From NCBI GenBank assembly GCA_964513095.1, contig CAZELH010000025.1, positions 1 through 12,189 on the forward strand: a stretch of DNA of 12,189 nt, given 5' to 3'. The notes beneath the pieces are model-generated. The model made no database searches, was not told the DNA's origin, and worked only from the letters and a program-made list of their open reading frames with translations. Positions within the stretch are counted from its first letter, which is position 1, and the number at the start of each line of letters is the position of its first letter. Made by a program: the position numbers and the translations under genes. Positions 6,555 through 12,189 of the stretch are shown here, one piece after another. The stretch is from JBDKGD01 sp964513095. GTDB taxonomy: Bacteria; Patescibacteriota; Minisyncoccia; UBA6257; 2-01-FULL-56-20.

Positions 6555-6588
6555 TCTTCCGAACATTTTTTGTTCGGAAGATTTTTTT
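6555..6588 (+). terminator. Intrinsic terminator
   Basis: A perfect 11-bp stem, TCTTCCGAACA (6555-6565) with TGTTCGGAAGA (6571-6581), closes a TTTTT loop and is followed by seven Ts (6582-6588). The T-run is only on the 3' side of the plus strand. It would end transcription through the remnant at 6259-6529 and insulate corA. Confidence 0.9.
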
Positions 6589-6601
6589 ATTTTGATATAC
6601 T
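6573..6601 (+). promoter_or_regulatory. Putative corA promoter
   Basis: TTCGGA (6573-6578, 3 of 6), a 17-bp spacer and TATACT (6596-6601, 5 of 6). The -10 ends 12 nt before the corA ATG, giving a leader of about 5-6 nt. The -35 falls inside the downstream arm of the terminator, so the two signals share DNA. Confidence 0.45.
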
Positions 6602-6613
6602 TACAGTATTGGC

Positions 6614-7519
6614 ATGAAGACAAAAACAAAACATGTACGATGGACTGATATTGTAAAAATATCTTCAGAAGATTTGGGGTATTTGCGTGAAAAAATAAAA
6701 GTTCATCCTATTGTACTGAAAGAATTAGAAGAACCATCAGTTCGCACCAAAGTGGAGCGCTACGATGGATATCTTTTTTTAGTGCATCAATTTGGAATTT
6801 ATAATCCAACGGAAAAAGTTACTCAACGGACCGAGATAGATTTTATTATTACGAAAAACGAAGTAGTTACCATTCGGTATGAGCATCTCCCCTTTTTAGA
6901 AGACTTAAAAAATCATTTAACCGAGCAGGGATCGGATCGCGATGAGGCGTTTTCCAGCTCCTTTCAGCTCGCCTATCATATTATTCAATCGATTTTAGAG
7001 TTTAGCCACAGGCAACTTCTCCATATTGGTCAAAAAGTAGATGAGGTATCTGCCGAACTGTTTGCTGGGCACGAACAAGAAGTATTAAAAAAAATATCCT
7101 ATTTGAAACGCGACACTTCAGAGTATCGCATCATTTTTCGATCGCAGGCTCCGCTCTTTAACTCGTTTTTAGACGTTGGCAAAGAGTTTTGGGGAGAAAA
7201 AGCCGCTCCTTATATTAATGATCTCATTGGCGATCATATAAAAATCACCAATCAACTCGAAGACTATCGCGCGGCAATTATTGATTTCGAACAGACGAAT
7301 ATGCAACTCCTGAATGCTCGAGTATCGGGTGTCATGAAAACGTTTACGATATTAGCTTTTAGCACCTTCCCCCTTACGCTCGTAGCGGCCGTCCTCAGTA
7401 TTCCTACCACGACTCGACCAATTGTGGGTATCCCCTACGATTTTTGGATTATTACCGGCACGATGGCGGGAGCGCTTCTTGTTATGTTTGTGATTTTCAA
7501 GATTAAGAAGTGGCTATAA
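6614..7519 (+). CDS. corA: CorA-family divalent cation transporter lacking the GMN motif
   Basis: CorA proteins are pentameric inner-membrane channels for Mg2+ or related cations, with a large cytoplasmic funnel and two C-terminal membrane helices. The 301-aa product fits: an N-terminal alpha/beta domain (about 1-120, including LKELEEPSVRTKVERYDGY), a long helical stalk (about 125-240), TM1 at about 243-263 (TFPLTLVAAVLSI) and TM2 at about 277-297. A basic tail, KIKKWL, closes the protein. The signature GMN tripeptide at the end of TM1 is replaced by SIP (262-264), followed by TTTRPIVG. The rest of the helix and the PY-FW start of TM2 are well kept, so the gene does not look decayed. GMN is central to ion selection in studied CorA channels, so substrate and activity are uncertain. 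It appears monocistronic, with a short-leader promoter and no Shine-Dalgarno. Confidence 0.88.
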   Translation: MKTKTKHVRWTDIVKISSEDLGYLREKIKVHPIVLKELEEPSVRTKVERYDGYLFLVHQFGIYNPTEKVTQRTEIDFIITKNEVVTIRYEHLPFLEDLKNHLTEQGSDRDEAFSSSFQLAYHIIQSILEFSHRQLLHIGQKVDEVSAELFAGHEQEVLKKISYLKRDTSEYRIIFRSQAPLFNSFLDVGKEFWGEKAAPYINDLIGDHIKITNQLEDYRAAIIDFEQTNMQLLNARVSGVMKTFTILAFSTFPLTLVAAVLSIPTTTRPIVGIPYDFWIITGTMAGALLVMFVIFKIKKWL

Positions 7520-7530
7520 TGCCAAGTACA

Positions 7531-7565
7531 GTTAATGTGTTAGCGAGTTAATGGATTAACGGGTT
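7531..7565. repeat. Degenerate tandem octamer repeat running into the gap
   Basis: Four and a half 8-base units: GTTAATGT, then GTTAGCGA, then GTTAATGG, then ATTAACGG, then GTT, where the Ns begin. The consensus is roughly GTTAAYGN. It starts 11 nt after the corA stop. The array probably continues into the gap and may be why assembly broke. Confidence 0.7.
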
Positions 7566-7665
7566 NNNNNNNNNNNNNNNNNNNNNNNNNNNNNNNNNNN
7601 NNNNNNNNNNNNNNNNNNNNNNNNNNNNNNNNNNNNNNNNNNNNNNNNNNNNNNNNNNNNNNNNN
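7566..7665. other. Assembly gap (100 N) between corA and cysS
   Basis: Exactly 100 Ns, a placeholder of unknown true length. It directly follows a tandem octamer array. Both flanking genes, corA and cysS, are complete, so the missing DNA is intergenic or holds an unseen extra gene. Confidence 0.97.
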
Positions 7666-7676
7666 TGTCAATGGTA

Positions 7677-7705
7677 TTTAAAGGCGGGCTAAAAACCGGT
7701 ACGAT
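7677..7705 (+). promoter_or_regulatory. Putative cysS promoter
   Basis: TTTAAA (7677-7682, 4 of 6), a 17-bp spacer and TACGAT (7700-7705, 4 of 6, keeping TA and final T). The -10 ends 8 nt before the cysS ATG, so the transcript would be leaderless or nearly so. No Shine-Dalgarno is present. Confidence 0.4.
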
Positions 7706-7713
7706 TAGAGCTA

Positions 7714-9156
7714 ATGCAACTCTATAATACGCTTACTAAAAAAATTGAAGATATCGCTATTGAACCGAACAAGACTATTCGCGTGTATAGTTGTGGGCCA
7801 ACGGTCTACGCCCCTGCTCACATTGGCAATTTACGAAGTTTTGTCTTTGCCGACACGTTAGTGCGGACATTGCGATTTATGGGTGCGGATGTGCGCTGGG
7901 TGATGAATTTAACCGATATTGACGATAAGACAATCGCCGGAGCCGTGGCGCGTTTTGGAGAGACTGCCACCGTTCAGCAACTTGCCGAATATACAAATGA
8001 ATACACCGAACTATTTAAAAAAGATCTTACTGCCATTGGAGTAGATATTACCGGCATTGAATTTGTTCCTATTAGCGAAAAAGTGAGTCAGATGGGCGCT
8101 TTTATTCTGTCTCTGATAGAAAAGGGGTATGCGTATGAAACTGAGCAAGGCGATGTATATTTCAATATTGAAAAATACAATACCGATTTTCATGATTACG
8201 GCACCTTGGTTGGCGAAAAATTTTTGGAAGGAAAAAAAATTGGAGCACGCGTTGCCAATGATGAATATGACAAAGATTCTTTAAGTGACTTTGCGCTTTG
8301 GAAAGCGCACGATCCAGTCACTGAAGGCAATATCTACTGGGAGGTTGCGGGGCTAAAAAAGGGCCGTCCCGGATGGCATATTGAGTGCTCAGTAATCAAC
8401 CACGAACTGTTTGGTGGCGAACCGACTGACATTCACACCGGTGGCGTAGATCTCATATTCCCCCATCACACCAATGAAATCGCCCAAGCCCAGCCTATTT
8501 ATAATCCCTTTGTAAAAACATGGTGCCACAGCGAACATTTGCTCGTTGATAATAAAAAAATGTCAAAATCGGCAAATAATTTTTATACCTTAAGCGATAT
8601 TATTGCAAAAGGATTTGATCCGTTGGCACTTCGATACCTCCTCCTTACCACTCACTACCAAAACAAAGTGAATTTTACATGGGAGGCGCTCGAAGCGGCG
8701 CAAACAGCGTTACATAATTTACGACAGAAATATCAAAAATTCTTAAAAAGTGACGCGGAATCAAGCGTGACTCCATCGGATGAAAAAAATAATTCCGCAA
8801 TTCCTCCACAGACTGGTTTTTCAGATGCGCTGCAAAACAACGTAAATACCGCCGAAGCATTGGCTGAAGTGTGGGAGGTTGTAAAGTCAGACATCCCTGC
8901 TTCGGACGTTCTTTCACTGCTTGCTATGTGCGAAACAGTATTATCTATTGGCATTGATCATCCACTCCACGCAAAAACTTCTCTTCCGCAAGATATCCAG
9001 AAAAAAATACAAACACTGATCGCGCAACGGGAAGCATTGCGTGGTCAAAAAAAATTCGCAGAGGCGGATGCTCTACGAACTGAAATTGAAGAACTACTGA
9101 AACCATTTGGCGCAACCTTGAAAGATACTTCTACTGGTTCTCAGATTGATTTTTAA
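7714..9156 (+). CDS. cysS: Cysteinyl-tRNA synthetase
   Basis: CysRS is a class I aminoacyl-tRNA synthetase that activates cysteine with ATP and charges tRNA-Cys in the cytoplasm. The 480-aa length is close to E. coli CysRS (461). The Rossmann catalytic domain carries the HIGH-type motif HIGN (36-39) and KMSKS (282-286). The active-site zinc ligands of the family are all present: C27 (in SCGPTVY), C225 (in WHIECS), H251 and E255 (in FPHHTNEIAQ). An anticodon-binding DALR helical domain follows. It contains a hydrophilic linker of about 25 residues (KSDAESSVTPSDEKNNSA) that looks like a lineage-specific insertion. The C-terminus has the usual KFAEADALR and a GATLKDTSTG-type tail. The ATG at 7714 precedes the canonical MQLYNTLTKK. 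It appears to be transcribed from its own promoter after the gap. Confidence 0.99.
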   Translation: MQLYNTLTKKIEDIAIEPNKTIRVYSCGPTVYAPAHIGNLRSFVFADTLVRTLRFMGADVRWVMNLTDIDDKTIAGAVARFGETATVQQLAEYTNEYTELFKKDLTAIGVDITGIEFVPISEKVSQMGAFILSLIEKGYAYETEQGDVYFNIEKYNTDFHDYGTLVGEKFLEGKKIGARVANDEYDKDSLSDFALWKAHDPVTEGNIYWEVAGLKKGRPGWHIECSVINHELFGGEPTDIHTGGVDLIFPHHTNEIAQAQPIYNPFVKTWCHSEHLLVDNKKMSKSANNFYTLSDIIAKGFDPLALRYLLLTTHYQNKVNFTWEALEAAQTALHNLRQKYQKFLKSDAESSVTPSDEKNNSAIPPQTGFSDALQNNVNTAEALAEVWEVVKSDIPASDVLSLLAMCETVLSIGIDHPLHAKTSLPQDIQKKIQTLIAQREALRGQKKFAEADALRTEIEELLKPFGATLKDTSTGSQIDF

Positions 9157-9204
9157 GTCATAACCGCATCCCATTTTTCACATTCACGTCAAGTACCTTT
9201 TGCT

Positions 9205-9227
9205 TCTCTATTTTTATACAATAGAGA
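9205..9227. promoter_or_regulatory. Inverted repeat over a -10-like box upstream of dnaB
   Basis: TCTCTATT (9205-9212) and AATAGAGA (9220-9227) form a perfect 8-bp inverted repeat around a 7-nt spacer. A TACAAT hexamer (9217-9222, 5 of 6 to the -10 consensus) lies across the spacer and right arm. No good -35 is seen 16-18 bp upstream. If this is the dnaB promoter, the leader would be about 28 nt and the repeat could be an operator or a 5' mRNA hairpin. Confidence 0.35.
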
Positions 9228-9256
9228 GTAATCTTCGATCCCACAACACACCTCCT

Positions 9257-10690
9257 ATGGCGGAAAAAACAAAATCAACAACCGGATCCGCGCAACGACT
9301 CCCCCCACAAAACGTGGAGGCGGAGCGAAGTGTTTTGGGAGGTATTTTAATCGATAAAAACGCCATTTTTCGAGTTGCCGATATCCTTGAAGCGAGCGAC
9401 TTCTACATGCCTGCTCATGAACAGATATTTACCGCTATTACCGACTTGTATAGCAAAAACCAACCAATAGACGTCGCCACCCTTACCAACCACCTGAAAG
9501 AGCATGGGAAGTTACAAAGCGTGGGTGGATCAAGCTACTTGGCGCAACTCACTGATGCTATTGCCACCGCCAGCCACATTGCCCACTTTGCCAAAATCGT
9601 AAAGGAGAAAAAAGTAATGCGAGATCTTATTCGTGCTTCAGCAGAAATTGCCGAAAGCGCGTTTGCTCCCGCGGCCGAGATGGAAGATATGCTTGACGCA
9701 GTTGAGCAAAAAATTCTCTCTATTTCTCAAAAATCACTCCCGAAAAACTTTATTGCGGTCAAAGATGAACTCAAAGGCGCGTTTGAACGCATTGAACGAC
9801 TCCAAGACAACAAAGGTGCTATTCGTGGCATTCCGACCGGTTTTCGGCAGATGGATAATTTACTGTCTGGTCTCCAGCGATCTGATCTGGTGATTATTGG
9901 CGCGCGACCTTCTCTTGGTAAAACATCGTTGGCACTTGATATCGCGCGCAACTCGGCGGTACGACACGGGGCAAAAGTAGGAATCTTCTCACTTGAAATG
10001 TCGCGCGAACAAGTTATCGATCGTATCATATCCGCGGAATCAAACGTACCCTTATGGAAATTGCGCACGGGCCACCGCATTGATGACACCGAATTTGCGA
10101 TGATTCAAAATAGCTTTGAAAAATTAAGTCATAGCGATCTTTTTATCGATGATACCGCTTCGCCGAATATCATGCAGATGCGCGCAATGGCACGACGTCT
10201 TCAGATAGAAAAAGGGCTTGATATGTTGGTTATCGATTATTTACAGCTCATTATGCCTCGTCGAAATTCTGATAACATGGTGCATCAGATCACTGAAATT
10301 TCGCGTGGACTCAAAACACTGGGTCGCGAACTCAATGTACCAATCGTCGCCCTTTCCCAGCTCTCCCGCGCCGTTGACCAGCGCGATGACAAAGAACCAA
10401 AACTTCACGACCTTCGCGAATCAGGCAGTATCGAACAAGATGCCGACGTTGTGCTCTTTATTTCCCGCAAGGATCGCGCCCGCAATGACCTATCCGAAGC
10501 AGAACGAAACAGCGCGGAAGTTATTATTGCCAAACACCGCAACGGTCCCCTTGGACGCATACAACTTGTCTTTGATGCCGAACGCGCCAGCTTCAAAGAA
10601 CAGGATGTGAAACACGAATTTACCGGTAGCGACGAACATGCTCACAGTGCCAGCAATATCGACCTTTTTGATGATGTCGGTGGCGTATAA
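9257..10690 (+). CDS. dnaB: Replicative DNA helicase DnaB
   Basis: DnaB is the hexameric 5'-3' helicase that unwinds DNA at the replication fork and recruits primase. From the chosen start it has 477 aa. The N-terminal helical domain begins PPQNVEAERSVLGGILID (16-33). The RecA-like motor shows Walker A GARPSLGKTS (215-224), followed by IFSLEMSREQ. Walker B is LVIDYLQLI with D327. The late motifs are VPIVALSQLSRAVDQR, DLRESGSIEQDADVV and KHRNGPLG. No intein interrupts it. The frame stays open to an ATG at 9200, but the extra 19 residues are unlike the family, and the ATG at 9257 gives the usual polar N-terminus. The stretch just before that ATG, CACCTCCT, is pyrimidine-rich and is not a Shine-Dalgarno. 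recR follows 8 nt after the stop. Confidence 0.98.
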   Translation: MAEKTKSTTGSAQRLPPQNVEAERSVLGGILIDKNAIFRVADILEASDFYMPAHEQIFTAITDLYSKNQPIDVATLTNHLKEHGKLQSVGGSSYLAQLTDAIATASHIAHFAKIVKEKKVMRDLIRASAEIAESAFAPAAEMEDMLDAVEQKILSISQKSLPKNFIAVKDELKGAFERIERLQDNKGAIRGIPTGFRQMDNLLSGLQRSDLVIIGARPSLGKTSLALDIARNSAVRHGAKVGIFSLEMSREQVIDRIISAESNVPLWKLRTGHRIDDTEFAMIQNSFEKLSHSDLFIDDTASPNIMQMRAMARRLQIEKGLDMLVIDYLQLIMPRRNSDNMVHQITEISRGLKTLGRELNVPIVALSQLSRAVDQRDDKEPKLHDLRESGSIEQDADVVLFISRKDRARNDLSEAERNSAEVIIAKHRNGPLGRIQLVFDAERASFKEQDVKHEFTGSDEHAHSASNIDLFDDVGGV

Positions 10691-10691
10691 T
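10686..10691 (+). promoter_or_regulatory. Putative -10 box of a leaderless recR promoter
   Basis: A perfect TATAAT overlaps the dnaB stop codon and ends 7 nt before the recR ATG, exactly where a transcript start would coincide with the A of ATG. No convincing -35 lies 16-18 bp upstream. recR may alternatively be read only by co-transcription with dnaB. Confidence 0.4.
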
Positions 10692-10698
10692 TATTTTT

Positions 10699-11301
10699 AT
10701 GAAAATTCCTCCGCAATTAAAAAATGTAATAGAAAGTTTGCGACAACTCCCTGCGTTAGGGCCTCGCCAAGCAACGCGACTGGCGTTTTATTTGAGTGGC
10801 GCAGGACGAACCTATGGCCAACAACTTGCACGCGATATCTCTGAACTGTCTCGATTGAGTTTGTGTCAACGCTGTTTTTTTATTTGCGATCGCGAAGATG
10901 CGCTCTGTAGCACCTGTGCTGACCCCACTCGCAATCACGCTATCATCCTTGTCGTTGAAAAAGAAACCGATCTCCTTTCACTTGAAGAAGCGGGCGTGTA
11001 CAAGGGCGCCTACTTTGTATTGGGTACCATCGGCAAAACCGGCACTCTTGCCCCATGGCAACAAGAACGCATTACGGCTTTTAAAAAAAGAATTTCTGCT
11101 GATTTTTTTGGGGCATTGGAAGAAATTATTATCGGATTTTCCCCTTCGGTTGCCGGTGATGTGCATGCTAGCATTGTAAAAAAAGAACTAACAGGGTATG
11201 CAAAAAAAATAAGTCGATTAGGGCGAGGATTACCAACCGGTGGCGAAGTAGAATTCGCCGATCCCGAAACCCTTTCAGCATCTCTAGAGCGACGGGCTTA
11301 A
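10699..11301 (+). CDS. recR: Recombination mediator RecR
   Basis: RecR works with RecO (and RecF) to load RecA on SSB-covered single-stranded DNA during gap repair. It acts as a ring-shaped clamp. The 200-aa length matches the family. An N-terminal helix-hairpin-helix (LRQLPALGPRQATRLAFYL, about 14-32) is followed by a C4 zinc motif with C56, C59, C70 and C73. A Toprim domain starts IILVVEKETDLLSLEEAG. The C-terminal Walker-B-like signature is LGRGLPTGGEVEFADPETL, and the end LERRA is typical. The ATG at 10699 is fixed by the conserved first helix. There is no Shine-Dalgarno. It is translated 8 nt after dnaB and is followed by a terminator 8 nt past its stop. Confidence 0.98.
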   Translation: MKIPPQLKNVIESLRQLPALGPRQATRLAFYLSGAGRTYGQQLARDISELSRLSLCQRCFFICDREDALCSTCADPTRNHAIILVVEKETDLLSLEEAGVYKGAYFVLGTIGKTGTLAPWQQERITAFKKRISADFFGALEEIIIGFSPSVAGDVHASIVKKELTGYAKKISRLGRGLPTGGEVEFADPETLSASLERRA

Positions 11302-11308
11302 AAAATAA

Positions 11309-11340
11309 AAAAGACGTGGATAATAATATCCGCGTCTTTT
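11309..11340. terminator. Bidirectional intrinsic terminator between convergent genes
   Basis: AAAAGACG (11309-11316) pairs with CGTCTTTT (11333-11340), then a T-G pair, then GGAT (11318-11321) with ATCC (11328-11331), around a 6-nt loop. On the plus strand it ends in TTTT and serves recR. On the minus strand the stem is followed by a longer T-rich tail and serves the gene at 11362-12012. Confidence 0.85.
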
Positions 11341-11361
11341 GCGTATTCCATAAAGGGAGTG

Positions 11362-12012
11362 TCATGAAATAAATTCACTGGATGATTCGCCAATTTTATT
11401 AAAAATCTCCGCAATAAAATTTGGATCATCGGCAAAAGTTTGGCTATTGCATACCAAAAGCTTTTTAATGCACTCGTCGAGAATTTCCTCGCTGTCATCA
11501 GGTGTTCGGTAAGACAACTCAGTACAAAATGCTGCGATGATTTGTTGATCCTGCTCAGCTGGACTGCACTCATTTTCTCCCAACGCATTCGTCAATCTTT
11601 CAGCATCTGGACAATACTTATATAAATCGCCCACTACTCTGTTGTAAATAGTGAACATCTGACCGCCCCTCATGCCATATTCTTTTTGCACTTCTGCGCG
11701 GATAATGGCAAAAAGCATTAAGATATATATTCTGATTTTTGACTCTTTTGGCACATTTAATTGATTCAAACGCGCCAAGCTCATGTTGAGGTTTTTTTCA
11801 TAGATTACGAAGCTTTTTTTATTCTTCATATATTCACATGACAATGGCAAATGATTTTGGTTTCTCGAATAGCCATCATCAAGAATCACATCAGGTGCGC
11901 CTTTTCCAAAAATTAAAGTGCCGAAATGTTTAAAGTAATTAGCAATATAGTCAATCAATGCGCCTTGATCAACGTGTTCTAAATCATCATTTTTTGAATA
12001 AAGTCTATACAT
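11362..12012 (-). CDS. Hypothetical protein, 216 aa
   Basis: I do not recognise this protein. It is 216 aa, apparently soluble, with no signal peptide. One moderately hydrophobic helix at about 92-106 (IRIYILMLFAIIRAE) is more likely core than membrane. The N-terminus is aromatic and acidic, and a mid-region has MRGGQMFTIYNRVVGDLYKY. The C-terminal 70 residues are rich in Asp, Glu and Ser. The start at 12012 is well supported by a Shine-Dalgarno, AAAGGAG (12024-12018), 5 nt before the ATG, the only strong one in the window. It is a single-gene unit: its own promoter at 12131-12159, a structured leader, and a terminator shared with recR at its 3' end. The convergent orientation and the different translation signal suggest an accessory gene, possibly acquired, but no mobile element is visible. 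Confidence 0.8.
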   Translation of the reverse strand: MYRLYSKNDDLEHVDQGALIDYIANYFKHFGTLIFGKGAPDVILDDGYSRNQNHLPLSCEYMKNKKSFVIYEKNLNMSLARLNQLNVPKESKIRIYILMLFAIIRAEVQKEYGMRGGQMFTIYNRVVGDLYKYCPDAERLTNALGENECSPAEQDQQIIAAFCTELSYRTPDDSEEILDECIKKLLVCNSQTFADDPNFIAEIFNKIGESSSEFIS

Positions 12013-12017
12013 ACAAA

Positions 12018-12024
12018 CTCCTTT
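12018..12024 (-). promoter_or_regulatory. Strong Shine-Dalgarno of the 216-aa gene
   Basis: On the minus strand AAAGGAG lies 5 nt before the ATG at 12012. It fixes this start codon. No comparable site precedes the other genes in the window. Confidence 0.85.
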
Positions 12025-12041
12025 ATGTAATTTTCAAGGTT

Positions 12042-12117
12042 AAAAAAACTGTGGCATTTTCTTCCATCCCAAGAGGAAGAGGTCGTGTACCTCAACATTT
12101 GAAAAATATGCCACAGT
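12042..12117 (-). ncRNA. Structured leader RNA with terminator-like end (three-way junction)
   Basis: On the minus strand, P1 pairs ACTGTGGCA (12117-12109) with TGCCACAGT (12056-12048). It is extended, past a 3-nt bulge, by TTTTC (12105-12101) with GAAAA (12061-12057). Inside are hairpin P2, GAGGT/ACCTC with loop ACACG (12093-12079), and hairpin P3, TTCC/GGAA with loop TCTTGGGAT (12078-12062). P1 is followed at once by a run of seven Ts ending at 12042. The element starts about 6 nt after the predicted transcript start and ends 17 nt before the Shine-Dalgarno of the 216-aa gene. It could be an attenuator or riboswitch-like leader, or a small terminated RNA. I match it to no known class. Confidence 0.55.
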
Positions 12118-12130
12118 CACACTACCTCTT

Positions 12131-12159
12131 TTTATACTCCAATCACACACAAATTACAA
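12131..12159 (-). promoter_or_regulatory. Putative promoter of the 216-aa gene and its leader RNA
   Basis: On the minus strand, TTGTAA (12159-12154, 4 of 6), a 17-bp spacer and TATAAA (12136-12131, 5 of 6). The predicted start is near 12123, leaving a leader of about 110 nt before the ATG at 12012. Confidence 0.6.
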
Positions 12160-12167
12160 TTCCTTAT

Positions 12168-12181
12168 AAAAAAGCCCGAGG
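12168..12181 (-). terminator. 3' half of a terminator entering from outside the window
   Basis: On the minus strand CCTCGGGC (12181-12174) is followed by TTTTTT (12173-12168), the usual look of a terminator's second arm and U-tract. Its first arm would lie just beyond 12189. If so, the upstream minus-strand transcript ends here, and the promoter at 12131-12159 is needed for the 216-aa gene. Confidence 0.4.
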
Positions 12182-12189
12182 AACACATT

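Noticed and set aside
9249..9256. CACCTCCT directly before the dnaB ATG as a ribosome binding site
   Set aside because: It resembles the anti-Shine-Dalgarno, not the Shine-Dalgarno, so it cannot pair with the 16S rRNA tail in the usual way.
9200..9256. ATG at 9200 as the dnaB start
   Set aside because: The added residues do not resemble DnaB, the start overlaps the likely promoter repeat, and the ATG at 9257 gives the normal N-terminus.
11362..12012. Toxin, defence or phage gene
   Set aside because: No motif, partner gene, integrase or flanking repeats support this. An accessory nature is suggested only by its isolation and its distinct translation signal.
1..12189. Alternative genetic code (TGA read as glycine, as in some candidate-phyla lineages)
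   Set aside because: All recognised genes read through with no in-frame TGA and end at ordinary stops, so the standard bacterial code suffices.

Overview
The window looks like a chromosomal segment from a small-genome member of the candidate phyla radiation (Patescibacteria, most like Parcubacteria). This is inferred from three things: a short HrcA (242 aa against about 340 in most bacteria), almost no Shine-Dalgarno sites in front of housekeeping genes, and degenerate short-period spacer repeats. Standard stop codons are used and no recoded TGA is needed. Two 100-N blocks (1569-1668 and 7566-7665) are scaffold gaps of unknown true size.

Layout. Positions 1-400 hold tRNA-Lys(UUU) on the plus strand with its own promoter, followed by a tandem heptamer repeat and a small hairpin. 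Positions 401-1228 (minus) hold an unrecognised soluble protein. Positions 1341-6228 (minus) are the heat-shock chaperone operon, in transcription order hrcA, grpE, dnaK, an unrecognised polytopic membrane protein, and dnaJ (split by the first gap). A CIRCE operator (6248-6274) lies just upstream of hrcA and overlaps its promoter, so HrcA very probably represses its own operon. The 385-base stretch 6229-6613 holds the CIRCE, a probable nucleoside 2-deoxyribosyltransferase remnant and an intrinsic terminator. On the plus strand follow a CorA-type transporter lacking the usual GMN motif (6614-7519), an octamer repeat running into the second gap, cysS (7714-9156), dnaB (9257-10690) and recR (10699-11301). 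A bidirectional terminator (11309-11340) separates recR from a convergent unrecognised gene (11362-12012, minus). That gene has its own promoter, a long structured leader that ends like an intrinsic terminator, and the only strong Shine-Dalgarno seen in the window.

How the genes work together. HrcA, GrpE, DnaK and DnaJ form the classical Hsp70 system: DnaJ delivers clients to DnaK, GrpE exchanges its nucleotide, and HrcA with CIRCE shuts the set off when stress ends. DnaB (replicative helicase) and RecR (RecFOR recombination mediator) are adjacent by 8 nt. CysS charges tRNA-Cys. CorA-like proteins move divalent cations.

The points most worth a second look are the three-way-junction leader at 12042-12117, repeated placement of promoter -10 boxes only 7-12 nt before start codons (leaderless or near-leaderless transcripts), the membrane protein embedded between dnaK and dnaJ, and the GMN-less CorA.
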